Below, piece by piece: positions 47,940 through 55,213 of a stretch of 64,000 nucleotides of DNA. The notes under the pieces were generated by a model. That model did no database searches. It worked only from the letters and a program-made list of their open reading frames with translations, and was not told where the DNA came from. How positions within the stretch are numbered: the first letter of the stretch is position 1; every line of letters starts with the position of its first letter. The stretch lies in assembly GCF_035830635.1 (NCBI RefSeq), contig NZ_JAYMFI010000009.1, positions 234,634 to 298,633 on the forward strand, in the 5' to 3' direction. The DNA comes from Adlercreutzia shanghongiae (lineage in GTDB: Bacteria > Actinomycetota > Coriobacteriia > Coriobacteriales > Eggerthellaceae). Position numbers and translations under genes: made by a program.

Positions 47940-48470
47940 ATGGACAGCCAGAGCCGCACCGTTTCCCTGCGCCACATCGACGTTATGCGCGAGGCGGTGA
48001 GGAGCTGGCTGTCTGACGTCAGGCGCAGGGAGCGCAGCGTCCGCGACCTTGAGCACCGCATCGCCGAGGCGAGGGCCAGGGTCACGGGGCTCAGGGGAAT
48101 CGACTACACCAACATGGGGCCTTCGGGCAGCGGAGGGCACGACGCCATGCAGGAGGGCATAGCCGCCATCGAGGAGCTGTGCACCGAGTGGTCCGAGGCC
48201 GTGGCCCATGCTGCAGAGTCCATAGCCGAGGCCTACGAGGTCATGGACGCCTGCTCTACGCCGGGGTACGCCGTCATGCGCCACTGCCTTTTGGGCGAGA
48301 CGTGGGCCGAGGTCGGACGGAGCGTAGGGTACTCCGAGCGCTCCGTGAGGCTCATGAGCGGGAACGGCTACGCCGAGGTGTGGGCCAGGATGCCCGAGCA
48401 GGCGAGGCGAGACGCATTCCCCAATTGCGACGCCGACTTGAGGGAAAGTCTGCCGCCCGTTACCGCCTGA
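47940..48470 (+). CDS. ArpU/sigma-70-region-4-like late transcription regulator
   Basis: 176 residues, ATG 47940. An N-terminal coiled segment (SWLSDVRRRERSVRDLEHRIAEARARVTG) with RGIDYTNMGPSGSGGHDAM is followed by a sigma-region-4-type helix-turn-helix: MRHCLLGETWAEVGRSVGYSERSVRLMSGNG. This architecture is typical of ArpU/DUF1492 proteins that lie just upstream of packaging genes and are thought to activate late transcription. A GC-rich hairpin (about 48546-48571) follows. Confidence 0.8.
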   Translation: MDSQSRTVSLRHIDVMREAVRSWLSDVRRRERSVRDLEHRIAEARARVTGLRGIDYTNMGPSGSGGHDAMQEGIAAIEELCTEWSEAVAHAAESIAEAYEVMDACSTPGYAVMRHCLLGETWAEVGRSVGYSERSVRLMSGNGYAEVWARMPEQARRDAFPNCDADLRESLPPVTA

Positions 48471-48545
48471 GCAGTGCTATTCTGATATCGGCGGAAACCG
48501 CGCGACGGGGACGCCGCAAGAGAAAAAGGAAGAAAAGAGGCCGCT

Positions 48546-48571
48546 TCTCCGGGTAAGGAGGGCGGCTTTCT
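48546..48571 (+). terminator. Weak terminator-like hairpin
   Basis: GCCGC..CTCC pairs with GGAG..GCGGC around GGGTAA and is followed by TTTCTC. Imperfect with two bulges. Confidence 0.4.
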
Positions 48572-48588
48572 CATTGAAGGGGCGCTAT

Positions 48589-48801
48589 ATGGTCACCGAG
48601 GAGTACATGGCAAGTTCCGCAGCGCACTGGTTCAGGCGCAAGGGCACCGAGATGGCCCGCGCCATGTTGAGGGCGCTCGGAATCCCGTACACGGAGAGGG
48701 CACCGCATATCGGCGTCCCCATCGAGGAGAGCCGCTACATGGAGATCATGGAGTGCTTCGAGAACTCGGGAAGCCCCATGGACGGCATCTTCGCCGTATA
48801 G
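48589..48801 (+). CDS. Small hypothetical protein before the HNH gene
   Basis: 70 residues from ATG 48589 with GAAGGGG upstream (a TTG five codons earlier is possible). Reads MVTEEYMASSAAHWFRRKGT and ends SRYMEIMECFENSGSPMDGIFAV; helical. The 3' end forms part of a three-unit tandem repeat. Unknown function. Confidence 0.5.
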   Translation: MVTEEYMASSAAHWFRRKGTEMARAMLRALGIPYTERAPHIGVPIEESRYMEIMECFENSGSPMDGIFAV

Positions 48802-48866
48802 GGGGCATATATAGGGGCCGTATGCAAGGGCCTATATACAGGCCGTATATAAGGGGGGTATATGGG
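48793..48866 (+). repeat. Three imperfect 24-25-bp tandem repeats rich in TATATA
   Basis: Units at 48793-48816, 48817-48841 and 48842-48866 each start GCCGTAT and contain a GGG run followed by ATATA or TATAT. They span the stop of the preceding gene and the ATG of the HNH gene. Such alternating TATA/GGG blocks are unusual in this GC-rich phage and could be a protein-binding array. Confidence 0.65.
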
Positions 48867-49149
48867 CAACCCCAGGAGAACCAACGGAAGCAGAAGGACT
48901 AAGCTCAGGAACAGGGTCAGGGCCATGGGCCTCCCGTGCCACATATGCGGCATGCCCATAGACTACTCCCTTCCCCCGGGCGATCCCATGTCCTACGAGC
49001 TGGACGAGATACTGCCCGTGTCCAAGGGCGGCAGCCCGTACGATCCGGACAACGTGGCCCCCTCCCACCGCCTGTGCAACCAGAGGAAGGGAAACAGGAC
49101 TCAAGACGCTCCCGCGCCCCCCAGGCTCCCGCTGAGCCGCAGATGGTGA
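48862..49149 (+). CDS. HNH endonuclease
   Basis: 95 residues, ATG 48862. LPCHICGMPIDYS and HRLCNQRKGN give the zinc Cys pairs, and YELDEILPVSKGGSPYDPDNVAPSHRLC is the HNH core, with Glu-Leu-Asp in place of the more usual D-H pair at the first position. HNH proteins beside terminase genes of cos phages stimulate packaging cleavage. Ribosome site AAGGGGGG. Confidence 0.85.
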   Translation: MGNPRRTNGSRRTKLRNRVRAMGLPCHICGMPIDYSLPPGDPMSYELDEILPVSKGGSPYDPDNVAPSHRLCNQRKGNRTQDAPAPPRLPLSRRW

Positions 49150-49348
49150 CACAGGGGCCTCGGATCGGCTCCCAGCGCCTCGGGCGCGGAAAAGGAAGGG
49201 GGGCGACCCCCTCCCTCCGGGGCCTGGGCCACCCCCGCGGCATAGGGCCTATCCCCCCGCTGGCGAAAATTTATCCACGGGAGGGCTAGTCCCTAGCAAA
49301 CCCGTAGCAAACCGATAGCAAGCGCCTAGCTTCGACGGGAGGTGCCGG
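49150..49348. other. GC-rich spacer, candidate packaging (cos) region
   Basis: About 200 bases without a gene between the HNH and ParB-like genes. Holds a GGGGG/CCCCC mini-hairpin (49199-49211), the near-palindrome ATAGG-G-CCTAT (49242-49252) and the 11-bp repeats at 49293. Position between HNH and terminase modules fits cos, but no cohesive-end site can be assigned. Confidence 0.35.
49293..49336 (+). repeat. 11-bp tandem repeats, cluster 2 (TAGCAAACC type)
   Basis: Four 11-bp units: CTAGCAAACCC, GTAGCAAACCG, ATAGCAAGCGC, CTAGCTTCGAC (the last degenerate). They end 12 bases before the ParB-like gene and overlap its ribosome-site region. Confidence 0.75.
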
Positions 49349-50356
49349 ATGCGCATAGCGGACATGATTCCCTACGAGCGCAACGCCTGGGACAACGCGG
49401 CGGGGGTGCCCGCCATCGCCGAGTCCATCCGCGAGTTCGGCTTCCGGGGCAAGATCAAGCTGCGCAGCCGCGAGAACCCCGTCATCGTGTCGGGGCACCA
49501 CCGCGTGATGGCGCTGAAGTCGCTCGGATGGGACGAGCTTCCCGACGAGCACATAGAGTTCTGCGACGACCTCACCGACGACGAGGTTGCGGCGTTCAGG
49601 CTCGCCGACAACAAGACGGGCCAGGGCGGCAAGTGGAACCGCGCCCTTGAGCGCGAGGAGATCCGCAGGCTCGCCAAGAAGGTCGATATGTCCAAGCTGG
49701 GCTTCGACTTCAAGGCCAAGGCCAAGCCCTACGGTGCCGAGCGGCTGCGAACCGATGACGCGTACAACCTCCGCGAGGTTAGCGCCCTGCATTGCGCGGG
49801 CCGCTACGATATGCCGACTATTGAACCGTGCGACTTCGCCCCTACGGCGCTGCTGCCGTTCAACTACGCCAAGACCGCGAAGGACAAGGCCCAGACGCTC
49901 CACTTCTTCATCGACGATTACCAGTTCGAGAGGCTGTGGGCCAACCCGGCCAAGTACCTTGAGCTGATCCTGTCGTTCGAGGCCGTGCTGACGCCGGACT
50001 TCTCGCTCTACATGGACATGCCGCTGCCGATGCAGCAGTGGAACGAGTACCGCCGCCGCGCCCTGGGCAACTTCTGGCAGAGGGCCGGGGCGAACGTCGT
50101 CCCCACGCTCTCCTGGACGGACGGGCGCAGCTACGGCTTCTGCTTCGACGGCCTTCCCAGGCACTCGACCGTGGCGGTGTCCACCGTCGGCGTGAAGGGC
50201 GACGGGGCGGCCATGGACGTTTGGAGGCGCGGCATGGCAGAGGCCTTGCACGTCTTGGAGCCGTCGCGGGTCATCGTGTACGGCGGATTGTTGGACTTCG
50301 ACTTCGGCAGCGCCGAGGTCATGGACTTCGCGGCAAACGCCGCGTTCGGGAGGTAG
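49349..50356 (+). CDS. ParB-like nuclease domain fused to DUF4417
   Basis: 335 residues, ATG 49349 with GGGAGG. Residues 1-120 form a ParB/Srx-type domain (RIADMIPYERNAWDN, REFGFRGKIKL, VSGHHRVMALKSLGW, LADNKTGQ). From about 150 the DUF4417-type domain follows (EPCDFAPTALLPFNYA, FIDDYQFERLWANPAKYLE, FDGLPRHSTVAVSTVG). Free-standing ParB-like phage proteins often precede terminases and may nick DNA or regulate. The fusion is found in other phages as I recall; its task is unknown. Confidence 0.8.
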   Translation: MRIADMIPYERNAWDNAAGVPAIAESIREFGFRGKIKLRSRENPVIVSGHHRVMALKSLGWDELPDEHIEFCDDLTDDEVAAFRLADNKTGQGGKWNRALEREEIRRLAKKVDMSKLGFDFKAKAKPYGAERLRTDDAYNLREVSALHCAGRYDMPTIEPCDFAPTALLPFNYAKTAKDKAQTLHFFIDDYQFERLWANPAKYLELILSFEAVLTPDFSLYMDMPLPMQQWNEYRRRALGNFWQRAGANVVPTLSWTDGRSYGFCFDGLPRHSTVAVSTVGVKGDGAAMDVWRRGMAEALHVLEPSRVIVYGGLLDFDFGSAEVMDFAANAAFGR

Positions 50357-50359
50357 CTC

Positions 50360-50764
50360 ATGGGCGGAAGAGGCGCTAGGAGCGCATCGTCGGGCGTGTC
50401 CATGGAGATCGACGCCAGGAACGCCATCAAGGGCCTCGGGATGAACCCCGACGCCAAGATCGTCCCCGGCAAGTACTCCAAGACCGTCGCCGCCGCCCAT
50501 GCCGAGATCGCGAGCTGGGCCTACGACGGCGGCGCTGGCAGCCCGCAGGTGGGCAACCTCTCCAAGAAGACCAGGGAGAGCGCCTCGTCCCTCGAAAGGG
50601 AGAAGTTCGCGCAGGCGGCCAAGGGCTTTATGTCGGGCGGCCGGTGGTTTGCCGATCCTTCCAAGGGCATCACGGCCGAGGAGGCCAAGCGTCGGAACTC
50701 GCAGGAGTGGGAGCGCCGCAAGAGGGCGCACCGGCTCACCATGGAATACCTGGGGGCCTCGTAA
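50360..50764 (+). CDS. MGGRGA-motif prophage protein 1
   Basis: 134 residues, ATG 50360. Starts MGGRGARSASSGVSMEI and continues as a basic, helical protein (KGFMSGGRWFADPSKGITAEEAKRRNSQEWERRK). First of three consecutive genes with the same N-terminal MGGRGAxSxS motif. Its stop shares a base with the next ATG. Function unknown; the motif is frequent at the start of phage head-associated proteins. Confidence 0.6.
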   Translation: MGGRGARSASSGVSMEIDARNAIKGLGMNPDAKIVPGKYSKTVAAAHAEIASWAYDGGAGSPQVGNLSKKTRESASSLEREKFAQAAKGFMSGGRWFADPSKGITAEEAKRRNSQEWERRKRAHRLTMEYLGAS

Positions 50765-51216
50765 TGGGCGGTCGCGGCGCGAGGAGCGCATCCGGAGTCG
50801 GCGGCAACGTGTCTGCGATGTCGGACGCCGCGCTCAAGCAGGAGCGCGCCGAGCTGGCGGCCAAGGACAAGCAGCTCGCCGAGAGGATGCGGCAGCTCCA
50901 AATGGATATGCGCGAGGAGCTGATCCGCACTGGTGACGACGCCGACGCTCGCGGCAAGTGGAACGAGGCGCGGAAGCAGAGGCAGGCCGGGACGGCCCGC
51001 ATGAGCGAGATCGAGGCCGAGCAGATGCGCCGCGAGAAGGCGAAGCCGGAGTACCAGAAGGCCGTGCGCGACGAAGAAGCGCGGAGGCGGCAGGAGCGCC
51101 ACGCTGCCGACCGGTTCAATCGGCTGAGCAACACTACATACGAGCAATTCGACCGCCGCGAGACTGAGGCGGTTACGGGTTGGATGAGCGGGAAGAGGGC
51201 TCGCCGTGGGCGGTAG
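50764..51216 (+). CDS. MGGRGA-motif prophage protein 2 (coiled coil)
   Basis: 150 residues, ATG 50764. MGGRGARSASGVGGNVSAM is followed by a long charged coiled coil (ALKQERAELAAKDKQLAERMRQLQMDMREEL to DEEARRRQERHAADR). Overlaps the third MGGRGA gene by 11 bases. Confidence 0.6.
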   Translation: MGGRGARSASGVGGNVSAMSDAALKQERAELAAKDKQLAERMRQLQMDMREELIRTGDDADARGKWNEARKQRQAGTARMSEIEAEQMRREKAKPEYQKAVRDEEARRRQERHAADRFNRLSNTTYEQFDRRETEAVTGWMSGKRARRGR

Positions 51217-51589
51217 GGGCGCGTCCAGCGGTTCCAGCAAAGCCGGAAACCGGTACGGCAGCCAGTACAGAACCCTGGCATCTGACGGCGATTTGAAGCT
51301 AGTTGTCGCGAACAGCAAAGAAGCCGAGACTCTTGTGGAGTCCATGACCCCTGGTCGTATCTACGCCGTGGTCAATCAGAAGAACGGAAACCTGAAGTCG
51401 GTTATTTTCAACGGCGGCGACGGTAAGCGTGCCAAGCGCGTAGACCTCGACCATTTTCACGAGAAAAAGAAGCCTCACGCGCACGACGGCTACCTCGATG
51501 GCGTGTTCAGGGGCGACCTTACCCAAGAAGAATCCGCGGTCGTTGACAGGGCCATCTCACTGTGGGAGACTTACAGGCGCAAGACGTAG
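51206..51589 (+). CDS. MGGRGA-motif prophage protein 3 with toxin-like C-terminus
   Basis: 127 residues from GTG 51206. MGGRGASSGSSKAGNRYGS, then a compact domain with GRIYAVVNQKNGNLKSVIF, RVDLDHFHEKKKPHAHDGY. The DHxH...PHxHxGY pattern recurs at the end of polymorphic-toxin and phage effector modules. Whether it is a nuclease or structural is unknown. A terminator follows. Confidence 0.6.
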   Translation: MGGRGASSGSSKAGNRYGSQYRTLASDGDLKLVVANSKEAETLVESMTPGRIYAVVNQKNGNLKSVIFNGGDGKRAKRVDLDHFHEKKKPHAHDGYLDGVFRGDLTQEESAVVDRAISLWETYRRKT

Positions 51590-51650
51590 CTCAGGAGCAG
51601 AGCACCCCGCAAGGGGAGACCCCGCGTGGCGAGTCCGGGCGCTTGCGGCG

Positions 51651-51677
51651 AACCGCCCTCCGGGGCGGTTTTCTTTT
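51651..51677 (+). terminator. Terminator after the MGGRGA genes
   Basis: AACCGCCC/GGGCGGTT stem, TCCG loop, then TTCTTTT. Confidence 0.85.
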
Positions 51678-51704
51678 GAGCGCATTAAGCAAAGGAGCGA
51701 TCTA

Positions 51705-51923
51705 ATGGGATTCAGAATGCAGAGAACTCTCGTCTGCGACCGCTGCGGGGCGTCGATCCCCGCCGATGACGAGGTGACGGCCAGCTTCGAGTTCTCCCGC
51801 AAGTTCCCCGGATGGGAGCAGGTGGCGGGAGATCGGGCGCTGTGCCCCGAGTGCGCCCCAGGGTACGACCTCCTCATCGCCCGCCACAAGGTGGAGCTTG
51901 AGGACTACATAGCGGGAGCTTAG
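51705..51923 (+). CDS. Small zinc-finger-like protein
   Basis: 72 residues, ATG 51705 with AAAGGAG. VCDRCGASIPADDEV and LCPECAPGYDLL supply two CxxC pairs around a beta-rich segment. Own terminator upstream and downstream, so a separate small unit between MGGRGA genes and terminase. Unknown function. Confidence 0.6.
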   Translation: MGFRMQRTLVCDRCGASIPADDEVTASFEFSRKFPGWEQVAGDRALCPECAPGYDLLIARHKVELEDYIAGA

Positions 51924-51952
51924 CTAACCGCAAGCAACCGAATAGCAAACTG
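51920..51952 (+). repeat. 11-bp tandem repeats, cluster 3 (TAGCAAACC type)
   Basis: TTAGCTAACCG, CAAGCAACCGA, ATAGCAAACTG, three 11-bp units with a partial fourth (CAAGCCGT) running into a terminator stem. The cluster starts at the stop codon of the preceding gene. Confidence 0.65.
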
Positions 51953-51953
51953 C

Positions 51954-51979
51954 AAGCCGTCCTTCGGGGCGGCTTTTTT
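51954..51979 (+). terminator. Terminator before terS
   Basis: AAGCCGTCC pairs with GGGCGGCTT (one G-T) around TTCG, then TTTT. It overlaps the last repeat unit of cluster 3. Confidence 0.82.
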
Positions 51980-52000
51980 CATGCCCGGAGGAGGTGCGCC

Positions 52001-52387
52001 GTGATCGAGAAGCCGGCGGCCATCGCCGCAAACGCCGTCAAGTCGGCCAAGTGGGACGAGATCACCGAGGGGCGCGACTTCCAGGCCGCAGACGCCCCCG
52101 TCCTCTCCATGCTGTGCCACTGGTTCGCCGTCATGGAGCAGTGCATAGAGGACATGGACGACATGGACGGCCAGCTCGTCTACTCGAACCGTATGGAGGA
52201 CGTGAAGCCCATCCCCCAACTGGACATCATGAAGAAGGCCAGCGCGGAGATACGCCAGCTCAACAAGCAGCTCGGCATCCGCGACGAGAAGGCTCCCGAG
52301 CCTAAGCGGGAGGTGAGCATCATCCATGTCCTGCACCAGGATAGGCAGTCAAGAGCCGCGAATCACCGTAGAGCCTCCGCAGGTTGA
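52001..52387 (+). CDS. terS: Terminase small subunit
   Basis: 128 residues from GTG 52001 with GGAGGAGG. A P27-family-like small subunit: helical N-terminus (AANAVKSAKWDEITEGRDFQAADAPVLSMLCHW), central coiled segment and IPQLDIMKKASAEIRQLNKQLGI near the end. It recognises the packaging site and stimulates the large subunit. Overlaps terL by 62 bases. Confidence 0.8.
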   Translation: MIEKPAAIAANAVKSAKWDEITEGRDFQAADAPVLSMLCHWFAVMEQCIEDMDDMDGQLVYSNRMEDVKPIPQLDIMKKASAEIRQLNKQLGIRDEKAPEPKREVSIIHVLHQDRQSRAANHRRASAG

Positions 52388-53768
52388 CACCGACGGGGGC
52401 GACGCCGCATGGCTCGCCGCGCAGTGCGGCCTCACGCTGGACGAGTGGCAGGAGACCGTCATCCGCTCGTGGCTCGGGCGCGACGAGTACGACCGCTACA
52501 CGTCGATCTCGTGCGGGCTGTCCGTGCCGCGCCAGAACGGCAAGAACGCGATCCTCGAAGCTCGCGAGCTGTACGGCCTGGCCGTGCTGGGCGAGAAGAT
52601 CCTGCACACGGCCCACCGCGTGGACACGGCCCGAAAGTCGTTCCTGCGCCTCGTCAAGTACTTCGAGGGGCCGGGGGCCAACCCCGACCTCTCGGAGATG
52701 GTCGTGTCAATCCGCAAGACCAACGGCCAGGAGTCGATCGCGCTGTCCAACGGCGGCTCCATCGAGTTCTCAAGCCGCGTCAACGGCGGGGCGCGAGGCT
52801 CAACCTACGATGTCGTGGTATTCGACGAGGCCCAGGAGCTTACGGACGACCAGATGGAGGCGATCATGTCCACCATGGCCGCCGCGCCGTCGGGCAACCG
52901 CCAGCTCATATTCACGGGCACCCCTCCGTCCCCGGTGTCGCCCGGCACGGTGTTCCGCAAGAAGCGCAAGACGGCCCTCTCGGGGGACGACAAGCGGTGC
53001 TGCTGGCACGAGTGGTCGGTGGCCGAGGTGGGCGACGTGTCCGACAAGGAGCGGTGGTACGAGACCAACCCGGGCATGGGCATCCGCCTGGACGAGGACT
53101 TCACCGAGAGCGAGCTGAACACGCTATCGCGCGAGGGCTTCGCCCGCGAGCGCCTGGGATGGTGGAGCGACGAGGCGGGCGGCAACCCCGCGCTGTCCAA
53201 GACCAAGTGGGCCGAGTGCGAGGCGAACCCAGTGCCCGAGCAGACCGACGGCGAGCGGGTGGCCTACGGGGTGAAGTTCGCCGCAGACGGGCAGTCCTAC
53301 GCTCTTTCGGCGGCGGCGAAGCCCAAGGACGGCCCCGTGCTCGTGGAGTGCCTGGAAGTGGGCACCACGTCCAACGGCACGACAGCGCTCGCCAACTGGA
53401 TCATCGAGCGAAAGAACGTGTGCACAATCTGCGTCATAGACGGGAAGTCGAACACGGCGACCCTTGAGCGGAAGCTCCTGGACGGCGGGTTCCCCAGGCG
53501 GGGGATCAAGGTCGCCAGCCCCGCCGAGGTGATCGCGGCGGCATCGATGACCAAGGACGCCGTGGACGAGGGGGCGCTGATCCACTCCGGGCAGCCTACC
53601 CTCACCGAGTCCGCAGTAGCCGCGCAGAAGCGCGAGATAGGCTCCGGCGGCGGCTGGGGCTTCGGTGACGGCGAGGTGCCCTGCGGCCCCATCGAGAGCG
53701 CGTCGCTCGCGCTCTGGGGCGTGAAGACGACGAAGAGGAGACCGGGAAGGAAGGCGAGGAGTCTATGA
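52326..53768 (+). CDS. terL: Terminase large subunit
   Basis: 480 residues. ATPase domain with Walker-A-like SVPRQNGKNA and Walker B VVVFDEAQE, coupling motif TGTPPSPVSPG; nuclease domain with Asp residues in VKFAADGQSYAL, CVIDGKSNTAT and GEVPCGPIESASLALWG. Drives DNA into the prohead and cuts it. Overlaps terS and, by four bases (ATGA), the portal gene. Confidence 0.93.
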   Translation: MSCTRIGSQEPRITVEPPQVDTDGGDAAWLAAQCGLTLDEWQETVIRSWLGRDEYDRYTSISCGLSVPRQNGKNAILEARELYGLAVLGEKILHTAHRVDTARKSFLRLVKYFEGPGANPDLSEMVVSIRKTNGQESIALSNGGSIEFSSRVNGGARGSTYDVVVFDEAQELTDDQMEAIMSTMAAAPSGNRQLIFTGTPPSPVSPGTVFRKKRKTALSGDDKRCCWHEWSVAEVGDVSDKERWYETNPGMGIRLDEDFTESELNTLSREGFARERLGWWSDEAGGNPALSKTKWAECEANPVPEQTDGERVAYGVKFAADGQSYALSAAAKPKDGPVLVECLEVGTTSNGTTALANWIIERKNVCTICVIDGKSNTATLERKLLDGGFPRRGIKVASPAEVIAAASMTKDAVDEGALIHSGQPTLTESAVAAQKREIGSGGGWGFGDGEVPCGPIESASLALWGVKTTKRRPGRKARSL

Positions 53769-55213
53769 CCTACGACATTCCCCATGCGTCGGCCGTCACG
53801 GGCCTGACGGAGGCGGAGCTTGCCGACTTCAACGCCCTTCTGGCGGTCTGGTGGCGCAAGCGCGCGAAGAATCTTGTGCGCGAGCGCTACTACAACGCAC
53901 ACAACAGGCTCAAAGACCTCGGCATCGCCATCCCGCCCCCGCTCAAGTGCATCAAGACGGTGGTATCGTGGCCCGAGAAGGCCGTTGACTACATCGCAGA
54001 CCGCTGCATCCTTGAGGGCTTCGTCATGGAGGGGCGCGACAAGTGCCCGGAGCTTGACGAGGCCCTGGCCGAGAACGACTTCATATCCGTCTACGCCCAG
54101 GCCGTGAAGGACTGCATGGTGTCCTCCGTGGCGTTCCTCGCCGTGACGGCGGGAGGTGCCGGGGAGCCGAGGGCCATGATGACTGCGCACTCCGCGAGGG
54201 ACGGCGCAGCGCTCTGGAACGACAGGCTCAACCGCATCAGATGCGCCCTGCTCGTCGTCGAGTTCGACTACGACCGCGACGGCAGGATCAAGGGGCCTCT
54301 GACCATGAACCTCCACGAGCCGGGGGTGGTGATCGTCCTGCGGAAGGCCCGCAACGGGCGCTATGTGGTGGAGAGGCGCATGGAGCACGCCCAGCCGTGG
54401 CCGCTGGTGGAGGCCATCCGCTACAAGCCGCGCTTGGGGAGGCCCTTCGGGCGAAGCCGCATCTCTCCGGCCGTCATCGCGACCACGGACGAGGCCGTGC
54501 GCGAGCGCCTTCGGTCAGCCGTTTCAGCGGAGTTCTTCACCGCTCCGCAGAAGTACATCCTGGGCGCGGAGGACTCCATCTTCGCCGAGAAGAGCAAGTG
54601 GGAGCAGTACATAGGCCAGTGGTTGGCCATAACCAAGGACGAGGACGGCGACATTCCCCAGGTGGGCCAGTTCTCGCAGGGGTCGATGCAGCCCCACACC
54701 GAGTACATGAGGCAGCTCGCCGCCGAGTTCGCGGGGGAGACGGGGGTTCCCATTTCCAGCCTGGGCGTCATCCACGACAACCCGGCCAGCGCGGACGCCA
54801 TCTTCGCGGCCAAGGAGGACGCCATCATCGACGCGGCGAACTTCAACCGCGACAACGCGTCGGCCCTGGCGAGGATCGGCAAGCTCGCCCTGGCCGTCAC
54901 CAAGGGAGTCTCGGCGTCCGATCTGGACGATGCCGAGAAGACCATCATGCCGCGCTTCCGCAGCCCCGACCGTCCGAGCGTCGCGAGCACGACATCGGCG
55001 ATGATCCAGCAGGCGTCCGTGCTTCCCTGGCTCGCCGAGTCGCGCGTGATGCTGGAACAGCTCGGCTACGACGAGGCGCAGATCGTGCGGCTGTTGTCCG
55101 ACAAGGCGAAGGCCGAGGCGAGGGCGATGATCGCCCAGCAGATGGCCGGCGAGAAGCCGAGGCCCGAGGACGACGACAGCGCCGGGGAGGCCGACGATGG
55201 CGACGCTTCCTAG
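53765..55213 (+). CDS. SPP1-gp6-like portal protein
   Basis: 482 residues. The N-terminal VRERYYNAHNRLKDLGIAIPP and VSWPEKAVDYIADRC, mid-region GRPFGRSRISPAVIATTDEAVRER and ISSLGVIHDNPASADAIFAAKEDAI fit SPP1 gp6-type portals forming the 12-fold ring at the packaging vertex. Acidic C-terminal tail. Overlaps terL and the minor capsid gene (17 bases). Confidence 0.9.
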   Translation: MTYDIPHASAVTGLTEAELADFNALLAVWWRKRAKNLVRERYYNAHNRLKDLGIAIPPPLKCIKTVVSWPEKAVDYIADRCILEGFVMEGRDKCPELDEALAENDFISVYAQAVKDCMVSSVAFLAVTAGGAGEPRAMMTAHSARDGAALWNDRLNRIRCALLVVEFDYDRDGRIKGPLTMNLHEPGVVIVLRKARNGRYVVERRMEHAQPWPLVEAIRYKPRLGRPFGRSRISPAVIATTDEAVRERLRSAVSAEFFTAPQKYILGAEDSIFAEKSKWEQYIGQWLAITKDEDGDIPQVGQFSQGSMQPHTEYMRQLAAEFAGETGVPISSLGVIHDNPASADAIFAAKEDAIIDAANFNRDNASALARIGKLALAVTKGVSASDLDDAEKTIMPRFRSPDRPSVASTTSAMIQQASVLPWLAESRVMLEQLGYDEAQIVRLLSDKAKAEARAMIAQQMAGEKPRPEDDDSAGEADDGDAS

